Translations under genes and position numbers: made by a program
In this document: positions 34,573 to 44,400 of the stretch, in pieces
Layout: every line of letters starts with the position of its first letter
Position numbering within the stretch: the first letter of the stretch is position 1
Origin: Chromatiaceae bacterium
Lineage (GTDB): Bacteria; Pseudomonadota; Gammaproteobacteria; Chromatiales; Chromatiaceae
DNA: 64,000 nt
NCBI GenBank assembly: GCA_024235175.1
Contig: JACKMX010000004.1
Coordinates: 620,001-684,000, forward strand
Direction of reading: 5' to 3'
The notes under the pieces: model-generated
Seen by the model: the letters and a program-made list of their open reading frames with translations, nothing else
Databases searched by the model: none
What the model was told of the DNA's origin: nothing

Positions 34573-35175
34573 ATGAAAATTTTGCTGCACATCGACACCA
34601 GCGCCCGTTTCGAGGGCTCTGACTCCCGCCGCCTCAGTCAGCGGTTTGTGCGTACCTGGCTGGATAATCACCCGGATACGCGGGTGGTGGAGCGGGACCT
34701 CGCCAGCAAACCTCTTCCACATCTCGATGAGGAGATACTGGCCGCCATGATGACGCCGGCAAACCAGCACGATCCGCACCAGATGGCCATAAACCGTCGG
34801 ATCGACCTGCTGGTGGAGGAGTTTCTGGATGCTGACCTGGTGGTGATCGGGGCACCCATGTACAACCTGGGTATCCCCTCGACACTCAAGGCCTACATCG
34901 ATCACATCGTTGTGGCCGGTCGAACATTTGCCTATACCGAGAAGGGTGCCCAGGGCCTGGTGGCGGACAAACCGGTCTATGTGATAACGGCACGCGGCGG
35001 TGTACATGCCGGCCAGCCTTCGGACCAGCAAACTCCCTATCTGCAGACCTTGTTCAATTTTCTGGGCATCCACTCAGTGAACTTTATCCACTCGGAAGGG
35101 CTCAACATGGGAGAGGCAATGCGGGCTCAGGGTATTGAACTGGCGCATACGGAAATCGCCCGCCATGCCGCTTGA
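34573..35175 (+). CDS. azoR: FMN-dependent NADH-azoreductase
   Basis: 200 residues. A flavodoxin-like fold with the family N-terminus MKILLHIDTSARFEGSDSR, the FMN-binding APMYNLGIPSTLKAYIDH segment and the ARGGVHAG loop. AzoR reduces azo compounds and quinones with NADH and helps against thiol-specific stress. The frame extends upstream to 34477, but the ATG at 34573 gives the normal AzoR start. It is followed after 28 bases by cytochrome b561 and YceI, a common trio, and is probably under control of the upstream LysR. Confidence 0.92.
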   Translation: MKILLHIDTSARFEGSDSRRLSQRFVRTWLDNHPDTRVVERDLASKPLPHLDEEILAAMMTPANQHDPHQMAINRRIDLLVEEFLDADLVVIGAPMYNLGIPSTLKAYIDHIVVAGRTFAYTEKGAQGLVADKPVYVITARGGVHAGQPSDQQTPYLQTLFNFLGIHSVNFIHSEGLNMGEAMRAQGIELAHTEIARHAA

Positions 35176-35203
35176 GCGCGTTGCAAAGGGAGAAGATCGG
35201 ATC

Positions 35204-35806
35204 ATGTTCCTGCGAAATACGGAATCCAACTATGGCGCCGTCACTATTGTTATCCACTGGCTGATGGCGTTGCTGATCATTGGATTATTTGCCCTTGGCC
35301 TCTATATGACCGGTCTCGACTACTACCATCCCTGGTACAAAAAAGGTCCCGATCTTCACCGCAGCCTGGGTGTGCTGATGCTGCTCATGCTGCTGCTGCG
35401 ACTGCTTTGGCGCAGCCTGAATCCGATCCCCCGGCCGTTGGGGCGCGATCCAGCCTGGATGCACCGGGTGGCTGCCGCCGTACACGGGGCACTCTATCTG
35501 CTGCTGTTGGCTATTGCGGTCAGTGGCTATCTGATCTCCACCGCCGATGGCCGCGGAATCCCGGTCTTCGACCTGTTTATCCTTCCCGCCATGCTTCCGC
35601 CCGTGGAGCAGATGGCGGACCGGGCCGGTCTGGTCCACCAATGGCTGGCTTATATTCTGATTGGGCTGGTGGCTCTGCACGCCCTGGCTGCCCTGAAACA
35701 CCACTTCATAGATCATGATGCCACATTGATGCGCATGCTGGGGCGACCGGCAGCCATGGATGGGCGGTTTGATATTGACACCAACACATCTAAGGAGATG
35801 ACATGA
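35204..35806 (+). CDS. Cytochrome b561
   Basis: 200 residues with four transmembrane helices. Heme-ligand histidines lie in TIVIHWLMALLI, DLHRSLGVL, AAAVHGALYLL and LVHQWLAYIL, the pattern of bacterial b561 (CybB). It transfers electrons from quinol, or acts as a superoxide:quinone oxidoreductase, in the inner membrane. The ATG at 35204 is preferred because GGGAGA lies just before it. It overlaps yceI (ATGA). Confidence 0.9.
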   Translation: MFLRNTESNYGAVTIVIHWLMALLIIGLFALGLYMTGLDYYHPWYKKGPDLHRSLGVLMLLMLLLRLLWRSLNPIPRPLGRDPAWMHRVAAAVHGALYLLLLAIAVSGYLISTADGRGIPVFDLFILPAMLPPVEQMADRAGLVHQWLAYILIGLVALHALAALKHHFIDHDATLMRMLGRPAAMDGRFDIDTNTSKEMT

Positions 35807-36381
35807 AAAAACGACTGTTTATGCCCCTGATTGCCGCCGCCGGCATTGCGCTTTCCGCGCCGCTTTCCGCCGAGGAGTACCTGATCGATACCCAAGGCGC
35901 CCACGCTTTTGTGCAGTTCAAGATCTCTCACCTGGGTTATAGCTGGGTGATCGGTCGCTTCAACGACTTCAGGGGGAGTTTCAGTTATTACGAACAGAAT
36001 CCCGCCGCATCCAAAGTGTCGGTAACCATCAACACCGCCAGCGTTGACTCCAACCATGCCGAGCGCGACAAACATTTGCGCAGTGCGGATTTTCTGGAGG
36101 TAAACAGTTTCGGTACAGCCACCTTCACCAGCACATCCTTCGAGGAGCAGGGCAATGGCAAGGCGCTGTTGAAGGGTGATCTGACACTGCACGGCGTGAC
36201 CATGCCGGTGACGATCGACGTGACCCACATAGGTGCCGGCAAGGACCCCTGGGGGGGCTATCGCCGCGGCTTTGAAGGCACCACCCGATTGGGCTTGAAG
36301 GATTTCGGGATTCCGAAAGACCTGGGGCCCGCCTCGCAGGAGGTCGAGATCTTCCTCTCCATCGAAGGTATTCGACAGTAA
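35803..36381 (+). CDS. yceI: YceI-family periplasmic lipid-binding protein
   Basis: 192 residues. A cleavable signal peptide (MKKRLFMPLIAAAGIALSAPLSA) precedes the YceI lipocalin-like barrel: YLIDTQGAHAFVQFKISHLG, SVDSNHAERDKHLRSADF, GDLTLHGVTMPVTIDV and GYRRGFEGTTRLGLKDFGI. YceI proteins bind isoprenoid lipids such as ubiquinone precursors. The start overlaps the b561 stop, so they are co-translated. It likely works with b561 on quinone handling. Confidence 0.93.
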   Translation: MKKRLFMPLIAAAGIALSAPLSAEEYLIDTQGAHAFVQFKISHLGYSWVIGRFNDFRGSFSYYEQNPAASKVSVTINTASVDSNHAERDKHLRSADFLEVNSFGTATFTSTSFEEQGNGKALLKGDLTLHGVTMPVTIDVTHIGAGKDPWGGYRRGFEGTTRLGLKDFGIPKDLGPASQEVEIFLSIEGIRQ

Positions 36382-36392
36382 GGTACAAATTG

Positions 36393-36427
36393 CCCTCCGA
36401 TGACCCGGTTGCCGGGTCTTCGGAGGG
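36393..36427. terminator. Strong nested hairpin after yceI
   Basis: CCCTCCGA pairs with TCGGAGGG and, inside, ACCCGG with CCGGGT, separated by a symmetrical 2-base internal loop. It lies 11 bases after the yceI stop. No U-tract follows, so it may protect the mRNA 3' end rather than terminate alone. Confidence 0.6.
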
Positions 36428-36910
36428 ACTCTCATTGGTTTCAATTTACCGGCATATTGCACCCAATCTGTTTTCCCACATCTATCTGTCTGAACGTCTG
36501 TTTGCAAGCATACAGCGAGGCTTGATTCCGGACTTTGGTGATCATCCAGTTGGAATCCACATCCCCCAAAGCAGATGGCATTGTCAAACCACTGCTGACC
36601 TCCTTCTTTTGTTGCAAATTGAAACATTTGATTTCATTTTGGAACACATGACCTGATTGCCGGCAAACAGGGCATTTCCCGCCATAAATAGGGGTAGATT
36701 CCGGAAAAGTGTTGCATTTTGCAACCCTCTCATCTATCATACGATTCTGAACCCATTTATAATCAATAAGTTGGGGACCGCGATCTGGCACAATCGTTGC
36801 CATAAAACTATGAATAATAATTTTAGCTGTACCTTGGGGTTATCCAGATGAGGTAAGAGCTCCCCAAGCATATAAACCATTCCACAACAAATAATGAGGG
36901 GGGTGAGCTG
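36428..36910. other. AT-rich intergenic region before the heptaheme gene
   Basis: About 480 bases, more AT-rich than its surroundings. Overlapping frames on both strands (for example 36441-36803, minus, with a CPVC pair) are open but match no family recognised and are not called. A TTGCA-N3-TGCAA palindrome lies at 36712-36724 and TATAAT at 36758-36763, suggestive of a promoter for the heptaheme gene. Confidence 0.4.
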
Positions 36911-39376
36911 ATGCGCAAATTTCTTTATGCCGCGGCTGCGGTGGCAATCACTTTTGCAGGTGGATGCACCACCACGGAGAAGACAACAGAGGCCGATTCT
37001 GCCGCTGCACCTAAAGAGGCTGAGAAGATGCATCCAGCCGTTAGCGGGCCAAAGCGCTACGAAGGAGCACTGGCCGCAGCCGACATTAACAAGCCGAAAA
37101 ACGACTACAACATCACAATAAATTATGAGCTGGGCATGCATTGCACTGGCTTCGATTTCAGTTACTGCTGCGTGCTCCCTCCCTACAATTCAGTCCAAAG
37201 TCAGATTATTAAAAATGCCACGGGTAAAAAGAGATATCCCGAATTGCTCGAAGCTGACGAAAATGATCCTGGTGTGGTGGTTGATGGCACGAAACGTATG
37301 CGCCTGGCCTATGGACACGTCGACAACACCTACTCCGAAGGCAACAAGCTTAAATACTGGAATGTTCGCTACGACGTAAATGGCGATGGAAAATACACCG
37401 ATAACGAAAATGTAGCCAACGCCTACTTTACGCACCTCTATGTCTATAAGGATCTGAAGGGCACCAATCCGAAGGGCACCAGCAAGGACAGCGAAAAAGC
37501 TTTCGTCGGCATCCAGGTCCCCATTCCCAAGGATAACGGGCCGGCAGGCGCCGCAGTGGCCAGCCCAATGAAGAATGGTCATCTGCACTACACCGGTAAA
37601 GAAGGCACTATCGTCTATACCAAGTCACCCGTATTGGATAATGTGCCGATTGTCCTGACAAATCCGGGAATCTGGGACGCTCTGGGTCTGCCGCTGACCC
37701 CGTTCAGCGACACAGCCGCTTCCAAGGATTTCCTTACTTTGGTTGAAAGCGACATCCAGCCCTTCCAGGAAGCCTGGGTGAGCCTGGTGGACGCAGACAA
37801 CGGTTCGCCGGTGCTGGACAGCCATACCGGAAAGCCGATCACCTTCGTCGGCACCAACCCAATTGACGTGCCCAACTGTGCAAACTGTCACGGTAATGAT
37901 CGCGCCAACGGCGACAAATACCAGTTGTACAGACAGGAGAGGGCGTTCTGGAAGGGTCTGGGAGCCTCCGACTGGATAGCCGATCTAAAGGCGACATCCA
38001 TTTCAATCATGGAGATGCACGACGATCATAACGGTACCGATTTTCTGAAGAACTACGATCCTAATGGCCGTTCCACAGATAACCGCATTGGCCGTGATCC
38101 GGTGCTGTGCCAGAAGTGCCATGCGGATAACGTCATCGGCGTATTGGCCTCCAGCACATTCAAGGATAAGGATGGCAAGGAAAAAACCATTCCGCCGTTG
38201 ACCCAGGCCATACATACGGTTCATCAGACCGAGGCACCCATGCCCGACCATGAAGGCCGAAGCGCGGCCTGCCAGGGGTGCCATCCGGCGCACCGTCAGG
38301 ACGGAAGTATGGAGGGTTATCCTATCACCCCCGATGGAAAGAATGCCTACGCAGCGCGCGACAATCGTGATGCCGCAGGAGGCTGCTATGTGGGCCGCGA
38401 CGTGCACTCCAATCCAAACAAGGACCGGGATGGCGTGGGAACCGATGAACACCTGAATGCCATTGGCAAATGGTTGCAGGCCAACGTCTCACAGATTGGC
38501 AACGGTAAGAATGGCAAAGGCCTGTGGTGCACCAACTGCCACAACCAACTCGCGCGAGAACTCTACCAGCGCGACAACATCTCTCAGGCTTTCAAGCAGG
38601 AAGGAACCACGCTGCGCAACAAGTCTCTCAAAGAGATTGCAAAAGGGATCGGGGTCGACATGAAGACCCTGGAAGCGATGATGGATCCGAAGGTTGTGCT
38701 TGACAAAAAAGGCCATGACACTCCGGAAAAATCGCAGATCCTGGCAACCTGGGCGAAACAGCGCACTGTTCCTGACATCGCAGTCATAGCGCTGCAGGGC
38801 AATGGGCCGATGGTCAGCAAGGATGAAGATGGGGATATAAACGTGGTGCCTCTGTCGGCCAACCCCGCGGTGCAGATCGCTTCTCTCACGCTCCCTGAGG
38901 GCGCTACCGGAGCTGCCGCGGTTCCTTATGAGGCCGCAACCCACGGACGCGACTACTGGCTGTCCGCCGGTGCTCCTCATTGTGCCGACTGCCATGCAGC
39001 GCCTTATGTCGAGGGCCAGGGTGGTGTGGCATTCCCAATCAATCAACCCGGCAAGTACAGCCTGATGCGTTATACCAAGGGTCACGCGGGTCTTGCCTGC
39101 CAAGCCTGCCATCAGTCCATCCATGGCCTTTATCCGGTTACAACGCGTGCGGATCTGACCTCCTACCGTCAGGCGACGCAGTACAATCCGGATGGTTCTC
39201 ACGGGCCGTTTAAGTGTGCCAGCTGCCACGAGACCAATGAGAATGGGGTGCCGTGGATTGCCGACGACGATGAGCACGTGTGGAAAGGCAAACCTATTCT
39301 TGAGGACTATGAAGCCGCTGTTTCCTGGATGCATGCAAGTGCGCCGGATCTGGGAGGCAAGATACCGGAGGAATAG
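36911..39376 (+). CDS. Heptaheme c-type cytochrome lipoprotein
   Basis: 821 residues. The signal sequence ends in a lipobox (ITFAGGC, Cys19), so it is probably a lipid-anchored envelope protein. Seven CXXCH motifs are present: CANCH, CQKCH, CQGCH, CTNCH, CADCH, CQACH, CASCH. A distinctive N-terminal module with GMHCTGFDFSYCC and LPPYNSVQ lies before the first heme. Ligand histidines are spread between motifs (DDHNGTDF, QAIHTVHQTEAPMPDHEG). The size and lipid anchor suit an outer-membrane or periplasmic electron conduit. The C-terminal CX-rich part looks like a decaheme-family half. Parvulin and TlpA-like genes follow and may assist its folding and heme attachment. The electron acceptor is unknown. 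GGGGGGTGAG precedes the ATG. Confidence 0.85.
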   Translation: MRKFLYAAAAVAITFAGGCTTTEKTTEADSAAAPKEAEKMHPAVSGPKRYEGALAAADINKPKNDYNITINYELGMHCTGFDFSYCCVLPPYNSVQSQIIKNATGKKRYPELLEADENDPGVVVDGTKRMRLAYGHVDNTYSEGNKLKYWNVRYDVNGDGKYTDNENVANAYFTHLYVYKDLKGTNPKGTSKDSEKAFVGIQVPIPKDNGPAGAAVASPMKNGHLHYTGKEGTIVYTKSPVLDNVPIVLTNPGIWDALGLPLTPFSDTAASKDFLTLVESDIQPFQEAWVSLVDADNGSPVLDSHTGKPITFVGTNPIDVPNCANCHGNDRANGDKYQLYRQERAFWKGLGASDWIADLKATSISIMEMHDDHNGTDFLKNYDPNGRSTDNRIGRDPVLCQKCHADNVIGVLASSTFKDKDGKEKTIPPLTQAIHTVHQTEAPMPDHEGRSAACQGCHPAHRQDGSMEGYPITPDGKNAYAARDNRDAAGGCYVGRDVHSNPNKDRDGVGTDEHLNAIGKWLQANVSQIGNGKNGKGLWCTNCHNQLARELYQRDNISQAFKQEGTTLRNKSLKEIAKGIGVDMKTLEAMMDPKVVLDKKGHDTPEKSQILATWAKQRTVPDIAVIALQGNGPMVSKDEDGDINVVPLSANPAVQIASLTLPEGATGAAAVPYEAATHGRDYWLSAGAPHCADCHAAPYVEGQGGVAFPINQPGKYSLMRYTKGHAGLACQACHQSIHGLYPVTTRADLTSYRQATQYNPDGSHGPFKCASCHETNENGVPWIADDDEHVWKGKPILEDYEAAVSWMHASAPDLGGKIPEE

Positions 39377-39412
39377 GGTTAGCGTACCGCTTTCCATTGA
39401 AGTGACTGAAAT

Positions 39413-39443
39413 GGTGGCCGCTTCCGCGGCCACCTTCTTTTTT
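39413..39443 (+). terminator. Rho-independent terminator or attenuator
   Basis: GGTGGCCG / CGGCCACC stem with a short loop, then TTCTTTTTTGTT. It lies 37 bases past the heptaheme stop and before the parvulin gene, so downstream genes are probably expressed at a lower level by read-through. Confidence 0.85.
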
Positions 39444-39483
39444 GTTGTTCGGACCTGTCAACAGGCCTCAGAGAACCCTCCAG

Positions 39484-40755
39484 ATGAAACCGAAATTTCA
39501 ATCAGTTCACAGCCTGGCATTGGTGCTTTCCTTATTGTTCGGGTATACCCAACCCGCATGGTCAACCGAGATACTGGTCAGTATCGGCAACCTGGAGATC
39601 ACTGACGCCGATCTTGAACAGGCCATGCGCAGCTCGCCTTATACAACCCAATTCAACGCGCTGGGAGAGGAGGACCAGGCAGCCCTGCGCGGTGGACTGC
39701 TGCAGCGACTGGTTGTTTCACGCCTGCTGTTTTTGGAAGCCAAAGCAAAAAACCTGGAAAACACAGATCAGTTCAAGGAGGAGTTGGAACGATTCCGGCT
39801 TGGCCTGTTGCACCGGAAATATATGGAACGAATCCGTAGTGGGATCACTGTTCCTGAAGATGTGCGACGCCGGATGAAAGAGGAGTTTAAGGCCAATCAC
39901 GATGCCTTCAAAGCAGCCGAGTCTGCCTACATATCCGACGAATACAAGAAAGCCAGAATCCGGGAGATCAAACTTCTGCGCGATAAATATCATGTGAGGA
40001 CCTTTCAAGACCGTATGGTTCCGGGTGCCGCACCGGAATCCGTGTTGATGGAGGGCGACGGATTTCGGATCCACACTTCCGATCTGCTGGCCGGCAGCGA
40101 AAAGAACGTCACTCCGGAAAGGATAGCGCACCAGCTGTACATCAGGGCAGAGCTGTTGCTCACCGCTCTTGCCGCCGTGGATGCGGGTATAGATGTATCC
40201 GGTGAACTTGAGTCTTTCCGTACCGAGCGGCTGCCAGCTTTGTTGGCTGAGCGTCTTGAACGTGACTGGTTGCCGGATGAAAAACCACTCAATGCCTACT
40301 TTGACAGCCATCCTGAGCTTGGGCTTATTCTTGCGCGCCGCCATATAGGGCAAATTGTCCTTGCCACCCGGGAAGAAGCGGAAGCAGTGCGTAAACGCAT
40401 TCTTGCAGGCGAGAGTCTGTTCGCTCTGGCCGGTGAGTTCAGCATAGATCCCTATGGGCGTAAAAACCGTGGTGACATGGGCTGGATCAAGGAAGACCGC
40501 GGCAGCCCCGTAATCAACGCTGCCATAGCACAATTGAAAGATGGAGAGATCAGCGAGGTGATTGAGACACCCCTGGGATTCCATCTGGTAACCATCCTGG
40601 ACCGCAAACCCGGCGAATCCCGCCCCTATCGTCTGGTCCGAGATAAGGTACGCCAACTCTATCTATCCGAAAAGATGACCTCTTACCTTCAGAGCCTCGA
40701 GCAGAAATACCAAGTGGTCTGGCACGTCATTGAAAACCGGCAGGCCTGGAACTGA
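39484..40755 (+). CDS. Parvulin-type (SurA/PpiC-like) peptidyl-prolyl isomerase
   Basis: 423 residues. A signal peptide (LALVLSLLFGYTQPAWS) is followed by an N-terminal chaperone-like helical region. A parvulin domain then runs from about residue 275 to 375: RRHIGQIVLATREEAEAV, GESLFALAGEFSIDP, RGDMGWI and TPLGFHLVTILDRK. Parvulins catalyse cis-trans proline isomerisation in the periplasm. It lies between the heptaheme lipoprotein and the TlpA-like protein, which suggests help in envelope cytochrome maturation. The upstream frame to 39442 is a cross-reading of the terminator; the ATG at 39484 starts the signal peptide. Confidence 0.9.
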   Translation: MKPKFQSVHSLALVLSLLFGYTQPAWSTEILVSIGNLEITDADLEQAMRSSPYTTQFNALGEEDQAALRGGLLQRLVVSRLLFLEAKAKNLENTDQFKEELERFRLGLLHRKYMERIRSGITVPEDVRRRMKEEFKANHDAFKAAESAYISDEYKKARIREIKLLRDKYHVRTFQDRMVPGAAPESVLMEGDGFRIHTSDLLAGSEKNVTPERIAHQLYIRAELLLTALAAVDAGIDVSGELESFRTERLPALLAERLERDWLPDEKPLNAYFDSHPELGLILARRHIGQIVLATREEAEAVRKRILAGESLFALAGEFSIDPYGRKNRGDMGWIKEDRGSPVINAAIAQLKDGEISEVIETPLGFHLVTILDRKPGESRPYRLVRDKVRQLYLSEKMTSYLQSLEQKYQVVWHVIENRQAWN

Positions 40756-40772
40756 CGGCAGAGTTCATTTTG

Positions 40773-41375
40773 ATGAAAAGGCCCCTGCCACCTGCCCTGC
40801 TCGCCGCCGTGCTTTTGCTTGCAGGCATCCCGGCGCCGGCCGAGTACCAGTCGGACCGTCAACCGGACCGCGCACAAAAGGCATCCGACCGGAAATCAGA
40901 TGCATCAGATACACCCTTATCCGTCGGGGACTACGCCTGGGTCGGCGCCGAAACGAGGCTTCCCGGCCTCGATGGATCCGATTACTCCCTCAGCCACTGG
41001 AAGGGAAAGGTGGTTCTATTCAACTTCTGGGCAAGCTGGTGCTCCCCCTGCCAATATGAGATACCGAAACTGGTTGAATTGCAGGAGAAGTATGGTGTGG
41101 ATGGCCTGCAAATAGTAGGAATTGGGATGGACAAGGAGATACCTCTGCGAAACGTCAGCCGCACTCTGGGCATCAACTACCCGGTACTGGTGGCTGACAA
41201 TGCGGCCGGTCAAAAATTATTAGACCGCTGGGGCAATACAGCGCAGATTGTCCCCTATAACGTGGTGATCGAACAAGACGGCCGGATTAGCTATATACAC
41301 GCGGGAGTGATCGACCATGAATTGTTCGGAGACCATATCGCTCCACTTCTTAAAAAAAGTAACAGCACCCATTGA
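40773..41375 (+). CDS. TlpA/ResA-like periplasmic thiol-disulfide oxidoreductase
   Basis: 200 residues. Signal peptide (LAAVLLLAGIPAPAE), a charged linker, then a thioredoxin fold with active-site WCSPC (FNFWASWCSPCQYEIPKL) and the cis-proline region VPYNVVIEQDG. TlpA/ResA proteins reduce the heme-binding cysteines of apocytochromes before heme ligation. The position after a heptaheme cytochrome and a parvulin makes that role plausible. The ATG at 40773 is preferred over an adjacent TTG. Confidence 0.88.
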   Translation: MKRPLPPALLAAVLLLAGIPAPAEYQSDRQPDRAQKASDRKSDASDTPLSVGDYAWVGAETRLPGLDGSDYSLSHWKGKVVLFNFWASWCSPCQYEIPKLVELQEKYGVDGLQIVGIGMDKEIPLRNVSRTLGINYPVLVADNAAGQKLLDRWGNTAQIVPYNVVIEQDGRISYIHAGVIDHELFGDHIAPLLKKSNSTH

Positions 41376-41462
41376 AGACTGAATCACACTTTTCCGTTTA
41401 CACCTTAGGTGCCATGAAAAACAGGATGTTTGAACACTATCTCAAAAAAATTTTCTTGGTGA

Positions 41463-44400
41463 TTAGCTACTCAATTCCTTTCCTGGACCAGAACATCCGG
41501 GTCCGGATATCCTGCTTCTGCCTCCGGTTTGCGGTGTTACCAGGATCTGCGTGCTGATCCGCTCCTTCAAGGCAGGTACGTGTGAAATAACACCGATCAG
41601 TTTGCCGTCCCTCTGCAGCCCCGCAAGCGTTTCCAGAGCGGTGTCGAGTGCCTCCTCATCCAGCGTGCCGAAGCCTTCATCCAGGAACAGCGAATCGACC
41701 CGGACATTCTTACTGGCCATGTGCGACAGACCAAGCGCCAGCGAGAGGCTGACGATAAAGCTCTCCCCGCCGGAAAGATTCTTCGTGGAGCGGATCTCCC
41801 CGGCCTGGTAGTTGTCAACCACGTTGAGCTCCAGCGGCTCTGAGTCGTCATGGATCAGCAAGTAACGGTCGGTCATCTTCTGCAGTTGCCGGTTGGCGTG
41901 ACCAATCATCATTTCAAAGGTCACCCCCTGGGCAAAGTTACGGTATTTCTTACCATCTGCGGAGCCGATGAGTTGGTGCAGATTTTCCCACCTGATGCAC
42001 TCTCTCTTCTGAGCCTCGACAGCCGTCTGCCTCTCCATTAACCGCTCTTTTGCAGCTGCGTTCTCACTCAGCTTATGCATGAGACCCGCAATGCTATCGC
42101 GCAGCTCCTTCAGCGATTCCTGGTACTCCCTGAATCGGGGTTCGAGCTGTTGCAGGGATTTGTCGGTAATATTTCGGAGCATTTCCGTAGCCAGGCGCGT
42201 TTCCCGATCCCTTTGCCTGGCCTTCAGCTCCGTTTGACGCTCATCCAATACACCGGCTCTGGCTGCCAGTTCACTCCTCCGTGCAGAGGGCAGTCTGGCC
42301 GCCAGGAACCGCTCTTCATGCGTAAAGCCCAGGGGTTCAAGCGCTGCGGAGAACTCGTTTTCCATTTTTTCCAAATCCGGCTGCCGCTGATCGATACGTC
42401 TTTTCAATGTTTCGACATGGGCCGTTGCAGTATGCGTTTTTTGCCGGAGTGTGCTGTGCCTCTCCCTGGCCTCCCTTTCGGCGACTTCGGCATCGTAAAT
42501 CGCCTGCTGCAGGCGCCGCTCCTCCGCGTCGGGATTTTTCGCGCCGTACACGGCTCTCCGCTCCTCACTCGTGGTGGCGAGTCCTGTTTTCAGGAGTTCC
42601 AGGCGTTCCCGCTTCTCAGCCAGGGTCATGCGCTGGGTTTGGATAATGGCATCCAGACGTTTTATATCGCCGTCGTTATCCGCAAGCTGTTTCTCTAAAT
42701 CCACCTTTTGCTTCACCTGCGCCTGCCATGCCTTCAGCCGCGTTCTGAGGGTTTCAGGCAGGGATGAAATGCCCGCATCTGGGAACTCCATAACGCCCAG
42801 AGGCAAAAGTTTGTTCAACACTGCCTGTCTGCATTCGGCAAAATCAGCTCGGAGTTTTTCCAGACTCTCCTTCATCCCGGCAAGAGCTTTCCCGGCGCTC
42901 CTACGGTCGCCGGCTGCTGCCAGCTCCGCTATTTCCGCATTGGTCAGGCGGTTGCGGGCCATGCTTTCAGCCTGTTCAAATTTCTTGATGGCGGCCTCCT
43001 GATCCTCGGCCTTGTTGATCAGCCTGGTCAAATCGTCGATCTTCTGTTCGGTTTCATCGGGGACAGGAACGTTTCCTTCCGCGAAGGGGTGTCCGGTTGC
43101 GCCGCAGAGTGGACAGGGCCTGCCGTCTTCCAGTTTTGCCCGATGCTCTTCAAGCTCCGCTATTTTCGAAATGTAGGCCATTTCACGCAGAAGGGTCTCC
43201 TTCTCGGTGCGGTATTCCCGCAACAATCTCTCCCCCAGTAGCCGGCTTAAAATATCATTGCCCTGCTGACGCTGAATTGTTGCCTGCTCCAGCTCCTGCT
43301 TCAGAATGCCGCACTGCTTATGACAGTCGTCCAGCGACCTTGCCGCCAGTTCCAAAGCATTCCTGGCCTTTTCATGGTCGGTCTCTTTTTGCAGGATTTC
43401 GTTTTGCCTTGAGAGCAGGCCGCCCAACTGCTCTTCGACACCAGCCAGGCCGCTGATCAGCCATTCATCCGCTGCATGCTCCTCGAGGTAGCCCTCAACA
43501 AGCTCCAGAGTCTCATCAGCCTTGGCGCGTTTTTCCTTCTCTTCGAGCCGTGCTTTTTTGACCTCATCAATTTTTACCGCATCTTTCCTGCAGTCCTCAT
43601 CACCTTCCAAAACTGCCTTTTTCTGGTCGGTAAGTTTCTGATCGAGAGAGCGCACTTTCTGCAAAATAGGCGCGGCCGTTTTCAACTCCTCCTTGACGCG
43701 AACGGTGTGCATTTCAACCGATTTCAGCGCCCGGGCCTGTTCCCTGACGGAGGACTCCAGTCCGGGAAGCGCCTCTTCCTCGGTTTTCAATGCTGCTCCG
43801 TCATCCACCTGTTGTTTGCGGGCGGCGGCGAGCGTTGCGTATACACCATCCAGTGAGGCGGCCCCCAAAGACCGGTTGAGCGTTTCACGATCCGCCTTGA
43901 ACGCTTCGATGTCGTTTTGCAGCTTGCCCGCCTCATCGGCCAGATTGGTGATCTCCCTCTTCAGACTATCTATATTGGTGAGCCAGGCAATCGCCTTCGC
44001 TGCATCAGCGGACTTGGCGGCAAGCTCTGCCTCCTCCTTCTGTCCCGTCTCGAGTGCCTGCCCAATCGCTTCTTCCTGTTCCGGTTCAAGGATCGGTATA
44101 CTGGCGGATTCAGCCTGGAGAATATTCAGTTTCTCCCGCTCTTCACGCTGGCGCTCATGAACACGTATGGATATCCTGCTGTAGATCTCCGTTCCCGTTA
44201 TCTGCTCCAGGATCGGGGCCCGATCACCCGCTGCCGCCCGGAGAAACGCATCGAAGCCGCCCTGGGCCAGCAACATGGATCGTGAGAAGCGGTCAAAATC
44301 CATGCCGGTGGCCTTTTCGATCTGATCGGCAACCCCTTTGATATTGGACTCAATGACCTCCCCGGAATCGGCATTGGCAATTTCGTGCTTCGGGGCCTGA

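Noticed and set aside
36441..36803. 120-residue minus-strand frame with CPVC pair
   Set aside because: No recognised domain, no good ribosome binding site, and an overlapping opposite frame of similar quality; AT-rich sequence makes open frames common.
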